IMG/VR virus record: IMGVR_UViG_3300038629_000162
Location: 1 to 47,894 of that record
Reading direction: 5' to 3' (one strand)
Source: a virus
Length of the DNA stretch: 47,894 nt
Position 1 is the stretch's first letter, and the number at the start of each line of letters is the position of its first letter. Shown piece after piece: positions 1 through 5,355 of the stretch. The notes under the pieces are model-generated. The model did not search any database, was not told the origin of the DNA, and was given only the letters and a program-made list of their open reading frames with translations. A program made the translations under genes and the position numbers.

Positions 1-113
1 CATCCAAGGCTGGGCTCATGTACCAGCGTTGGGAATGCAAAGCATGTGGAGGCTACTCACAGAGCAGGTTCGCTGATCGTGAGTACACCAAGACATCAGA
101 CAGAAGGAAGTGA
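1..113 (+). CDS. 3' end of a gene with a CxxC zinc-ribbon half (partial)
   Basis: An open frame enters from the left edge (codons from base 3) and stops at 111-113. The visible C-terminus reads YQRWECKACGGYSQSRF followed by a basic tail. The CxxC pair next to an aromatic/basic stretch looks like half of a zinc ribbon; any partner cysteines would lie outside the window. An ATG at 18 is in frame but has no ribosome-binding site, so this is more likely the tail of a longer gene than a 31-residue protein. The next gene's ribosome-binding site overlaps the stop. Function unknown. Confidence 0.5.
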   Translation, partial: SKAGLMYQRWECKACGGYSQSRFADREYTKTSDRRK

Positions 114-118
114 TCCCC

Positions 119-295
119 ATGAGCGACCCAACACCCGAGGACACCTGTTGCTGTGACGACGGCACATGGTGCTCCTGTTGGCCCGAAGTGACCAACGCTG
201 CACTGCGTGAGCCACACGGTGACGTCCCAGACGACGGGGCCATAGCCGAGATCGTGGACGCCCTTGAACGTGGAGACACCGAGGTTGGCCTCTGA
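119..295 (+). CDS. Small Cys-rich acidic protein, unknown function
   Basis: A 58-residue product. The ATG at 119 is preferred over the in-frame GTG at 110 because the purine-rich AGAAGGAAG lies directly upstream at good spacing. The N-terminus carries a dense cysteine cluster (CCC then CSCW within 12 residues), which could bind a metal; the rest is acidic and probably helical. It overlaps the next start codon by two bases (TGATG), suggesting coupled translation. No family recognised. Confidence 0.6.
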   Translation: MSDPTPEDTCCCDDGTWCSCWPEVTNAALREPHGDVPDDGAIAEIVDALERGDTEVGL

Positions 296-400
296 TGGGT
301 GGCGGCTGGCAGGAACACCTCGCCCTTGGCCTAGGCGCCCTGTAACGTTGTGGGCGTTAGCCTCGTGTGCTGGGGCCAGATCTACTGGGGCTGGCTATGA
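294..400 (+). pseudogene. Possible small membrane protein split by a frameshift
   Basis: ATG 294 opens a 16-residue frame (MGGGWQEHLALGLGAL, stop 342-344) coupled to the preceding stop. A second open stretch in another frame, GTG 350 to TGA 398-400, encodes GVSLVCWGQIYWGWL and ends with an ATGA overlap to the next gene. Joined, the two halves would make one short transmembrane protein like the neighbouring single-helix proteins. No canonical slippery heptamer lies at the junction. A one-base indel, real or from sequencing, explains it best; two unrelated micro-ORFs are the alternative. Confidence 0.3.
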
Positions 401-582
401 GCATCATCCTCGACATCTTCACCAACGACGTGAGCGTCGAGTGGATACTGGGCACACCGGAGCCACTGCCCACCACCGTGGCCGACTGGCGTCGGCAATA
501 CATGACAGACAGGCCCACCCTGCCACCGCCCGTGCTATCCCCTCGACAGGCACGACGGCTACGACAGGCCCTTGAGCGATGA
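397..582 (+). CDS. Small protein with a basic C-terminus, unknown function
   Basis: A 61-residue product from ATG 397, which overlaps the upstream TGA (ATGA). The N-terminal 20 residues are hydrophobic and beta-like (MSIILDIFTNDVSVEWILG). The middle is Pro-rich, and the end is a basic helix (RQARRLRQALER). The stop overlaps the next ATG (gATGA). Position and overlaps mark it as a real link in a run of small coupled genes. No family recognised. Confidence 0.55.
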   Translation: MSIILDIFTNDVSVEWILGTPEPLPTTVADWRRQYMTDRPTLPPPVLSPRQARRLRQALER

Positions 583-695
583 TCGCCATCCTCGTCATGT
601 GCGTGGTGGGCTGGTACGCCGTGAAGGTGTGCTGGTGGATCATCACCAACTGGGACGCCGAGCTCAAGGCCGCACAGGAGCGCCTCGGCCTATAA
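579..695 (+). CDS. Short single-pass membrane protein
   Basis: A 38-residue frame starting at ATG 579, overlapping the upstream stop by four bases. The N-terminus is one hydrophobic helix (MIAILVMCVVGWYAVKVCWWII) followed by a short charged amphipathic tail (DAELKAAQERLGL). It is the last gene before two hairpins that close this forward cluster. Tiny one-helix proteins like this are common in actinophage early regions; the role is unknown. Confidence 0.55.
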   Translation: MIAILVMCVVGWYAVKVCWWIITNWDAELKAAQERLGL

Positions 696-720
696 CCGCA
701 TATCCGCATATCGGGTGGTG

Positions 721-745
721 GGTGTTTCAGGTGAGGTGAAACACC
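721..745 (+). terminator. Hairpin after the first gene cluster
   Basis: A perfect 9-bp stem, GGTGTTTCA at 721-729 with TGAAACACC at 737-745, and a 7-base loop. It lies 25 bases after the last forward gene. No clear U-tract follows, so termination is inferred from position. Confidence 0.45.
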
Positions 746-762
746 GCCGTTTGTGAAACAAC

Positions 763-807
763 TGAGCCCCACTCCCTTCCCTTTCATCAGGTCGGTTGTG
801 GGGCTCA
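763..807. terminator. Likely bidirectional terminator between convergent genes
   Basis: A perfect 10-bp inverted repeat, TGAGCCCCAC at 763-772 and GTGGGGCTCA at 798-807, with a 25-base loop that includes a pyrimidine-rich run. A second small dyad (GGGATCC / GGATCCC) follows near 810-830. The element sits between the forward cluster ending at 695 and the reverse gene ending at 853, where a two-way terminator is expected. Confidence 0.5.
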
Positions 808-852
808 GGGGATCCGTCTATGTCGGGATCCCGTCTGTGGAGTTCCAGTGTA

Positions 853-1485
853 CTACAACTTGCGTGTGCCGTATAGGGCCGCTGTGGTGAGCACAGCGAG
901 CATGGCGAGCACGGCGAGCCCAACCGCAAGGGCCGAGGTGGGCTCCTCAGGTATGTCCGTCTGAATCTCAGGTATCGTTGTCACAGGCGTCTCGGGCACC
1001 GTAGTGGGCGGCACCGTAGTGGGCGTTGAACTCGTTGTCGGCGTTGTTGAAGTAGTGCTCGTGGTTGTCGTTGGTGAAGGCAACGTCGTGGACGTCGTGC
1101 TGGTGCTCGATGATGTCGTTGTTGGGACCGTGGTGGTGGTGGGTGGGTCCGTAGTTGTTGTCGTTGATGGCGGCACCTCTAGGCAATGGGAGACGGTCAG
1201 CACGTTGGTGTTGTCGATCCAGTGTATACCCGCTGGGCACGGCAGCAGCTCTGCACCGTTGCCTGTCCACTGATGCCTCTCTGAGAACGCTGAGCTCGGG
1301 TTGGTATCCGGCGTCTCGTAATGCACGGTAGGCCCTGACCCCGTGATCTTCGTGGGCTCATACAGAGCTCCATCCACATTGAGCTTGTGGTGGGTGGTGG
1401 CGTGAGCCACCGCTGCGTTCACCATGAACAGAGCAAGCCCGAACAGGGCCGCAAGGAACAGGCGTCGAAGGAAGGTATCGGTCAT
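853..1485 (-). CDS. Secreted, membrane-anchored Thr-rich surface protein
   Basis: A 210-residue reverse-strand protein. Residues 1-29 form a clear signal peptide (basic LRR, hydrophobic core, AVAHA-type cleavage site). A compact domain of about 75 residues follows, with two cysteines (C83, C101) that could form a disulfide. Residues 107-165 are a low-complexity Thr/Ser/Pro stalk, and a C-terminal transmembrane helix (about 184-205) ends in a short basic tail. The layout is that of a cell-surface protein held by its C-terminus. AAAGGA upstream of the ATG is the likely ribosome-binding site. It stands alone, opposite to its neighbours and flanked by hairpins, as prophage or phage cargo genes often do. 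A role in altering the host surface or excluding other phages is inference. Confidence 0.75.
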   Translation of the reverse strand: MTDTFLRRLFLAALFGLALFMVNAAVAHATTHHKLNVDGALYEPTKITGSGPTVHYETPDTNPSSAFSERHQWTGNGAELLPCPAGIHWIDNTNVLTVSHCLEVPPSTTTTTDPPTTTTVPTTTSSSTSTTSTTLPSPTTTTSTTSTTPTTSSTPTTVPPTTVPETPVTTIPEIQTDIPEEPTSALAVGLAVLAMLAVLTTAALYGTRKL

Positions 1486-1569
1486 GGGGTGGGTGTCCTT
1501 TGTTGTGTGTTGGCGTGACAGGGAAAGGGTACCTCGGTATGCAGTGCGTGGGTAGGGCCATACTCACAG

Positions 1570-1585
1570 TAGTTAGATGTAACTA
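1570..1585. promoter_or_regulatory. Dyad upstream of the surface-protein gene
   Basis: TAGTTA and TAACTA separated by four bases form a perfect 6-bp dyad. A further AACTAC at 1601-1606 pairs with GTAGTT at 1569-1574. It lies about 85 bases upstream of the reverse gene's ATG and could be an operator. No convincing -35/-10 pair was found for that gene. Confidence 0.3.
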
Positions 1586-1732
1586 GTGCGTGCGACGTAG
1601 AACTACAGTTTCAATTGAGGATGTCGCAAGTTACGCATACCCCCTAGGGTATGTGTGGGTGTGAAGTGGGCCGAGGGGAAGGCGTGTTACACAGGGTTTC
1701 GCATACACATGAGGGTGCTGTGTGTGCGTAGC

Positions 1733-2001
1733 GTCACAGGTGTCACACAAACGTCACAGGAGAAATCCAGTGCCAGTAGGGGCAAAGGTGTGGTGAGTGA
1801 CAGTGTGACAGTAGTGACGGGGGTTAGTGTGTATATATAGGGATGATGAATTGGGTGCCATATGCATGATCAATCCCCAGTACGTGGCCGTGAATATTGG
1901 TGTCAGTGGTGTCACAACGTCACTGGCTTCCGGTTAGGCCAAGGGGCACTTGATGTGTAGCCTGTGACACCCGGCATATGAGGGTGTATGGGGGTGTCAC
2001 A
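1733..2001. repeat. Cluster of GTCACA / TGTGAC words
   Basis: The hexamer GTCACA or its complement occurs near 1733, 1742, 1753, 1804 (complement), 1911, 1963 (complement) and 1996, with extra GTCAC/GTGAC partial copies near 1796, 1814 and 1919. Seven exact copies in about 270 bases is well above chance. Copies point both ways and spacing is irregular (9, 11 and longer gaps), so this resembles binding sites for a DNA-binding protein more than strict iterons. Confidence 0.5.
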
Positions 2002-2074
2002 GGGGGGTACCGGGTCATGTGATGTGTGGTCTGCCTGTTCCTGTCTCTGGGCGCACCGTGTGGTGGCGGGTAGA

Positions 2075-2096
2075 GGGGGCGGGGTGGGGGAGGGGG
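2075..2096 (+). other. G-quadruplex motif
   Basis: Four G-runs of 5, 4, 5 and 5 bases are separated by single-base loops (C, T, A), with further G-runs at 2068-2070 and 2105-2109. Single-base loops and long runs give the most stable class of parallel G-quadruplex. It lies in the gene-free region, G-rich on the forward strand. Confidence 0.6.
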
Positions 2097-2291
2097 CCAC
2101 CAGAGGGGGCTCTGTGTGCGTGTGAGCGGGCTTCGCATGTGCGTGTCCCTGTGTCTGTGCACAGACGCCGCACTCCACAACACTCACAGACAGGGCGTCC
2201 CATGTGCGGGGCAGCGAGGGGGGCCTCAATGTGTGCGTGTGTTCGCACAACTCTTGTCCTGAAGGATTCTGTAACTGTTGTGTTGTTGTGT

Positions 2292-2305
2292 TGTTGAGCT
2301 CAACA
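2292..2305. promoter_or_regulatory. 14-bp perfect palindrome, possible operator
   Basis: TGTTGAGCTCAACA is a perfect palindrome with no loop, the form of a homodimeric repressor site. It lies about 110 bases upstream of the -35 region of the promoter at 2416, preceded by a TTG-rich stretch. Confidence 0.35.
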
Positions 2306-2415
2306 CGCATTCGTGTGTTCGTCGTCGCCCGCCGCCGCCGCCGAAGCCAACTCCGAGACTTTCGGCGATCGTCGCCGGGGTGCCGGGGAGCCCAGCAAGG
2401 ACCGTGCGATATAAC

Positions 2416-2445
2416 CTAGCCAAATACCCCTAGACGTGCTACGCT
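2416..2445 (+). promoter_or_regulatory. Promoter for the ALTED gene cluster
   Basis: The -10 box is TACGCT at 2440-2445. The preceding core, ATACCCCTAGACGTGC, closely matches the promoter at 3983-4012 (one gap, few changes). At the same 18-base spacing the -35 position reads CTAGCC, a weak match, so this copy may need an activator. Transcription would start near 2452, about 20 bases before the ATG at 2472. Confidence 0.5.
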
Positions 2446-2471
2446 CGCATCAGCCTAGGTCAGGAGACCGC

Positions 2472-3146
2472 ATGTCAGAGTCCGAGTTCGGGTACGACCA
2501 CCTCGATGCCGTGGATCACAACGCAGACGACGAGTGGAAGGCGTGTGTTGATAACTGCATCCAAACCCTTGTCGACCGCAGCTACGTCAGCTACTTCACT
2601 GCTGATGACGTGAACGAGTTGATGGCCGAGCGCTTCCCCCTTGTCAGCACGCACGAGCGCAGGGCGATGGGTCCACGTTTCCTTGCGGCCAAGAAGTCGG
2701 GGGTGATCATCGAGGCGGGCAATTGGGTCCGCTCGAATCGAGAGGTGGCTCACGGCCGGAAGCTCACGGTGTGGACGTCAGCCGACGGCGACACCTTGCT
2801 TGCAGAGGCGATGGGTGCCGAGCCCGACACGACACTACCGCCCAGAAGCGCAATGCACCGGGACACACCACCGGGAAGCAGACTTGAGATAGCGAACGCC
2901 TACGCCGTTGGCCGGTTGGTTGACGGGCAAGCCCTTCAAGCCATCACAGTCGCACATGAGGCCATGCGAGAGGCGAACAAAGAAGGTGGCGACGAGTTCG
3001 TGGATGCGTACCAAATACGTGAACGTCTATTGAATGCTCTCACGGAGGACAACAACGATGGGTGTATCGAAGCCGATAACGGAGGATGCACAGTCCATGA
3101 TGAACCTTGTGAGCTTGAACCACAGGAGGACAACGATGTTTCCTGA
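2472..3146 (+). CDS. Winged-helix-like phage protein with ALTED motif
   Basis: A 224-residue product from ATG 2472, chosen because AGGAG lies 6 bases upstream; an in-frame ATG at 2436 sits inside the promoter. Residues about 20-110 show a pattern seen in many actinophage proteins: helix, FTADDVNEL, a GPRFLAAKKSGVI helix-strand, then a GNW..SNREVAHGRKLTVW hairpin, compatible with a winged-helix fold. The second half carries LQAITVAHEAM and LLNALTED, also present in the genes at 3136 and 3528. After that motif comes a Cys/Asp/Glu-rich tail that may be a late extension: an ATG in another frame at 3058 sits where the next gene would start in sister copies. DNA binding is inferred, not shown. Confidence 0.65.
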   Translation: MSESEFGYDHLDAVDHNADDEWKACVDNCIQTLVDRSYVSYFTADDVNELMAERFPLVSTHERRAMGPRFLAAKKSGVIIEAGNWVRSNREVAHGRKLTVWTSADGDTLLAEAMGAEPDTTLPPRSAMHRDTPPGSRLEIANAYAVGRLVDGQALQAITVAHEAMREANKEGGDEFVDAYQIRERLLNALTEDNNDGCIEADNGGCTVHDEPCELEPQEDNDVS

Positions 3147-3402
3147 CTACGAAGCAGCAATAGCTGCCGTAAAGAAACTTAGGCAGCACACGGTCTATGA
3201 CTTCTGCAAATCCTGTGAGGTCGATGCTCGTGCGGCTGTGGATGCTGCGTTGGGTGACGGTGACCCTGAGAAGCAAGCCATCGCAGACGCATGGAACGCA
3301 ATTAGCGACATGATTACAGGCGACACATACTCGGACATGTATATCAACATGCCGCATCTGGTGAATCTGTTGGATGCTCTCACGGAGGACAAGCATGGGT
3401 GA
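3136..3402 (+). CDS. Small helical protein ending in DALTED
   Basis: An 88-residue product. ATG 3136 is preceded by AGGAGGACAACG at good spacing and overlaps the upstream gene by 11 bases; an in-frame ATG at 3058, also with a GGAGGA site, would add 26 residues. The sequence is largely helical (FPDYEAAIAAVKKLRQH), with one close cysteine pair region (YDFCKSCEVD). The second half carries KQAIADAWNAISDMI and LLDALTED, matching the C-terminal parts of the genes at 2472 and 3528, so these look like paralogues. Function unknown. Confidence 0.6.
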   Translation: MFPDYEAAIAAVKKLRQHTVYDFCKSCEVDARAAVDAALGDGDPEKQAIADAWNAISDMITGDTYSDMYINMPHLVNLLDALTEDKHG

Positions 3403-3535
3403 CTTTCGTATAGCAGTTGGAAGGTTTCTGATGGAACTCAGTGTCGTGTTTGCTGAGTGGTCGATGGCGGTTCATAAGCGAGGTCGTGAATGGGTGAAGG
3501 CTGGGGATGCGCTCACGGTGGACGACGATGAGTGA
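3395..3535 (+). CDS. Truncated member of the DALTED family
   Basis: A 46-residue protein from ATG 3395, overlapping the upstream stop by 8 bases and driven by the GGAGGAC repeat copy at 3374-3390. It has one amphipathic helix (FLMELSVVFAEWSMAVHKRGREW) and ends DALTVDDDE, a diverged form of the shared motif. It is too short to hold the paralogues' helical domain, so it is probably a reduced copy. Function unknown. Confidence 0.55.
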   Translation: MGDFRIAVGRFLMELSVVFAEWSMAVHKRGREWVKAGDALTVDDDE

Positions 3536-3860
3536 CCTGACAACCTACCGAATCAGTACCAACCCTGATCGAGACAACGTGGATATCACCGAGTATTGGG
3601 TATCAGACCATGAACAGCGAGACGCAGGATGGTTGGTTCCTGACACTCGGTTGCAAGCCATCGCAGACATACTCCCTGACCTTCTGGAACTGGCCGAGTC
3701 CGGTATCGGGTACACGCCTGACTACTTCGTGGAGAAGTGGGGCATGGACAAAGAACTGGCAGAAATCAAAGCCAAGATCAAGGATGCTCTCACGGAGGAC
3801 GTGAGCGGCCCACGGCAGGACATCCTGCGTGAACAGTTACGGGGAGACAACGATGCATAA
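3528..3860 (+). CDS. Paralogous small protein with internal DALTED motif
   Basis: A 110-residue protein from ATG 3528, which overlaps the upstream stop; the upstream repeat copy reads GGTGGA, a weaker ribosome-binding site. The N-terminal half is beta-rich (TTYRISTNPDRDNVDITEYWV). The second half has RLQAIADILPDLLELAES and IKAKIKDALTED, matching the neighbours. About 18 residues follow the motif, beginning with an in-frame GTG, as if two ancestral genes had merged. It overlaps the next gene by 8 bases. Function unknown. Confidence 0.6.
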   Translation: MSDLTTYRISTNPDRDNVDITEYWVSDHEQRDAGWLVPDTRLQAIADILPDLLELAESGIGYTPDYFVEKWGMDKELAEIKAKIKDALTEDVSGPRQDILREQLRGDNDA

Positions 3861-3966
3861 GTGCTTCACGTCTGACGGAATGACCATCAGTTGCATGTGT
3901 GTGCGTGGCGTTGACCATGACGAAGCCTTGTTCGATGTGCCCGTGACGGAGAACACCGAGACCTGA
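3853..3966 (+). CDS. 37-residue Cys-containing peptide
   Basis: ATG 3853 overlaps the upstream stop, with GGGGAGACAACG as ribosome-binding site. The product (MHKCFTSDGMTISCMCVRG, then an acidic tail) has three cysteines and one histidine in its first 16 residues, a possible metal site. It is the last gene before the promoter at 3983. No family recognised. Confidence 0.45.
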   Translation: MHKCFTSDGMTISCMCVRGVDHDEALFDVPVTENTET

Positions 3967-3982
3967 AAAAATCTCAAACGAC

Positions 3983-4012
3983 TTGACGGCAATACCCTAG
4001 CCGTGTTACGCT
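3983..4012 (+). promoter_or_regulatory. Early promoter upstream of the structured leader
   Basis: -35 TTGACG at 3983-3988, an 18-base spacer, and -10 TACGCT at 4007-4012. The spacer and -10 (ATACCCTAGCCGTGTTACGCT) are nearly the same as those of the promoter at 2416-2445. Predicted start is near 4019, immediately before the 4020-4163 RNA stem. It likely drives the long operon from 4200. Confidence 0.65.
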
Positions 4013-4019
4013 CATCTCA

Positions 4020-4163
4020 GTTGATCGAGAGCTGTCTGCCGGTAGGCGGAATAACGGAGCGGGTCATTCCCGTAAGTGTCCACCTTCCACAGACCGTGTG
4101 GCGGCAACGTACGAGCCAATATGCGCAGGGGGCTTCGTCACCGGCAGAGAGCCCTCGATCAAC
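4020..4163 (+). ncRNA. Structured leader RNA, possible riboswitch or small RNA
   Basis: Bases 4020-4043 pair with 4140-4163 over 24 positions with 22 Watson-Crick pairs and two mismatches (4030/4153 and 4034/4149). The enclosed 96 bases can form at least three short hairpins: CGGG/CCCG at 4060-4072, CCACA/TGTGG at 4087-4101, and ACGAGCC with GGCTTCGT (one bulged T) at 4111-4138. The stem starts at the predicted transcription start and ends 37 bases before the ATG at 4200. It could be a cis-regulatory leader or a processed small RNA. It matches no RNA family I recognise, and it is not a tRNA. Confidence 0.6.
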
Positions 4164-4199
4164 AAGTCAGCCGAGATACGGCACCGATAGGAGAAGACA

Positions 4200-4424
4200 A
4201 TGCCAGCACCAGACGATCAGGTGATCAGGTTCATCGATAAGCACACGCCGTCCCTCGACCGGATCGAGCGGATCAGGGCGGTCGGGCTCATGCTCGACAT
4301 GGACGGCGACGAGCAGGGAGCTCGGGACGTTCAGTCCATCGTGGACACGTTCACCGCTCTCCGGCAGCTTCGGGGCAAGCCCGTAGCTCACGCCCTCGGC
4401 GGCATGGATCGGGCGGGCGTCTGA
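4200..4424 (+). CDS. Small helical protein, first gene of the long operon
   Basis: A 74-residue protein from ATG 4200 with TAGGAGAAG upstream. Mostly helical and charged (DQVIRFIDKHTPSLDRIERI; DEQGARDVQSIVDTFTALRQ). It follows the structured leader directly and would be the first gene under its control. The stop overlaps the next ATG (TGATG). No family recognised. Confidence 0.6.
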   Translation: MPAPDDQVIRFIDKHTPSLDRIERIRAVGLMLDMDGDEQGARDVQSIVDTFTALRQLRGKPVAHALGGMDRAGV

Positions 4425-4672
4425 TGGCTGAAGCAAACGAGCTGGTGCCCGACTACGAGCCGCTGTTCAGGTACCGATCGACAGACTCCAGCCTCGCTGT
4501 TGGGATCCCCACCAATAAGCAACGTCCAGACCTTGACCAGATCCTGATTGAGATCGACCTTGTGTTCCGATCCAGAGAGGACAACCTGTGGCGCTATGTG
4601 GGCCAACAGGTATGGATCGGAATCGCCCAACTCATTCGCATCGAGGAGGTTGCCCATGCCGACCAAAGCTGA
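4424..4672 (+). CDS. Small acidic/hydrophobic protein, unknown function
   Basis: An 82-residue product coupled to the upstream gene through TGATG. It begins with a charged segment (ELVPDYEPLFRYRS) and continues with IEIDLVFRSREDNLW and VWIGIAQLIRIEE, alternating strands and a helix. The 3' end overlaps the next gene by 17 bases and supplies its GAGGAGG ribosome-binding site. No family recognised. Confidence 0.55.
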   Translation: MAEANELVPDYEPLFRYRSTDSSLAVGIPTNKQRPDLDQILIEIDLVFRSREDNLWRYVGQQVWIGIAQLIRIEEVAHADQS

Positions 4673-5006
4673 GCTCGTGATAAACCTGAACGACAACAAC
4701 CGAGTCATTGCGGAGAAGGACCGCCTGCTCAAGGAACAGCTCGCTCGACATGATCAGACCAAGGCTGAGCTCGACGCCCTGCAGGAGGAGTTCGACAAAT
4801 ATCAGGAGTCCACTGAGAAGGCCACCTTCGGGAACGCCAACGATATCCGATTGGAGATGCTGGCTCTCGTTCGCATGGAATCCCCGGTCTACGCCATTGC
4901 GTACGCCGAGGCCGCACTCGCAGAGTTCCCCGCTCTGCCTGATGACAACACGGTCGACCTGTCTCGGGTGCCTCCGAGCCAGAGCGTCCTGAGGGAGTTC
5001 GGATGA
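4656..5006 (+). CDS. Coiled-coil protein, unknown function
   Basis: A 116-residue protein from ATG 4656, selected over upstream in-frame starts because GAGGAGG lies about 9 bases before it. Residues about 5-60 are a heptad-like coiled coil rich in Lys/Glu/Leu (NRVIAEKDRLLKEQLARHD; KAELDALQEEFDKYQE). A second helical segment (DIRLEMLALVRMESPVYAIAY) and an acidic C-terminus follow. It overlaps the next gene by four bases. Probably a multimer; role unknown. Confidence 0.6.
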   Translation: MPTKAELVINLNDNNRVIAEKDRLLKEQLARHDQTKAELDALQEEFDKYQESTEKATFGNANDIRLEMLALVRMESPVYAIAYAEAALAEFPALPDDNTVDLSRVPPSQSVLREFG

Positions 5007-5245
5007 TCAACGGCATCAAGGACTTCATCCTGTTCGTGTACGACGACGTCGACAGCGTGCCGCTCACCGTCTTCGTCATATCGGTAGCCACGCTCCTCGC
5101 TATGACGGTGCTGGGGCTTGTGGGGCTCTTGGTCGGGCTCATGGTCACGGATTGGTTGGGCAGGGTGGTGCTGGGGCTCATCGTGCTCATCGTCTGGGTG
5201 GTCACCAAGATCACCAAGGACGTCATTGCTGAGGAAGAAGCATGA
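5003..5245 (+). CDS. Two-helix membrane protein
   Basis: An 80-residue protein starting in an ATGA overlap. It has two long hydrophobic segments, about residues 20-46 (LTVFVISVATLLAMTVLGLV and following) and 52-68 (RVVLGLIVLIVWVV), then a short charged tail (KITKDVIAEEEA). It sits among several other one- or two-helix proteins in this operon. Role unknown; it is far from the lysis cassette, so a holin role is unlikely. Confidence 0.6.
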   Translation: MINGIKDFILFVYDDVDSVPLTVFVISVATLLAMTVLGLVGLLVGLMVTDWLGRVVLGLIVLIVWVVTKITKDVIAEEEA

Positions 5246-5355
5246 GCCAGTTCATTCTGCTCGCCCTGTACAACCTCGTGCTGACGTTGTGGCTCGCCGA
5301 GATCGGGTTCGTCCTCTATTGGCACCCTGACCTGATGGAGGACTTAGGCATATGA
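5242..5355 (+). CDS. 37-residue single-helix membrane peptide
   Basis: ATG 5242 overlaps the upstream stop, with GAGGAAGAAG as ribosome-binding site. The product is one hydrophobic helix (FILLALYNLVLTLWLAEIGF) with a short acidic tail. It ends in an ATGA overlap with the next gene. Overlap on both sides supports translation. Role unknown. Confidence 0.55.
   Translation: MSQFILLALYNLVLTLWLAEIGFVLYWHPDLMEDLGI

Larger units (their letters stand above)
1486..2471. other. Intergenic control region without a convincing gene
   Basis: Nearly 1 kb between the reverse surface-protein gene and the forward gene at 2472. The open frames here are short, low-complexity or Pro/Arg/His-rich shadows with no plausible ribosome-binding sites. 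The stretch holds a dyad near 1570, a CATACCC/GGGTATG hairpin near 1637, the GTCACA word cluster (1733-2001), a TG-rich strand, a G-quadruplex motif (2075-2096), a 14-bp palindrome (2292-2305), a CCG run near 2330, a CGGCGA/TCGCCG dyad (2363-2377) and a promoter (2416-2445). The mix fits a regulatory or replication-origin region, but no origin is proven. Confidence 0.6.
3034..3800 (+). repeat. Dispersed 17-bp repeat serving as both codons and ribosome-binding site
   Basis: ATGCTCTCACGGAGGAC occurs exactly at 3034-3050, 3374-3390 and 3784-3800, with a two-mismatch copy at 3507-3523. In every copy it is read in the same codon phase, giving [DN]ALT[EV]D, and it contains a Shine-Dalgarno core (GGAGGA; GGTGGA in the variant). 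The second and third copies lie 4 bases before the ATG of the next gene. The arrangement suggests duplication of a gene-end plus gene-start module. Confidence 0.65.

Noticed and set aside
1004-1273. Forward Val/Gly-rich open frame
   Set aside because: It is the antisense of the Thr-rich stalk of the reverse surface protein.
1912-2310. Overlapping reverse frames rich in Pro, His and Thr
   Set aside because: They come from the TG-rich strand, carry no start signals and lie over the GTCACA and G-quadruplex region.
4003-4224. 73-residue forward open frame over the leader
   Set aside because: Starts inside the -10 box and runs through the paired RNA stem; no ribosome-binding site, and the long inverted repeat explains the sequence better.
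5003-5245. Two-helix protein as a holin
   Set aside because: It sits in the early operon far from the endolysin; the r1t-type holin is clear at 44216.
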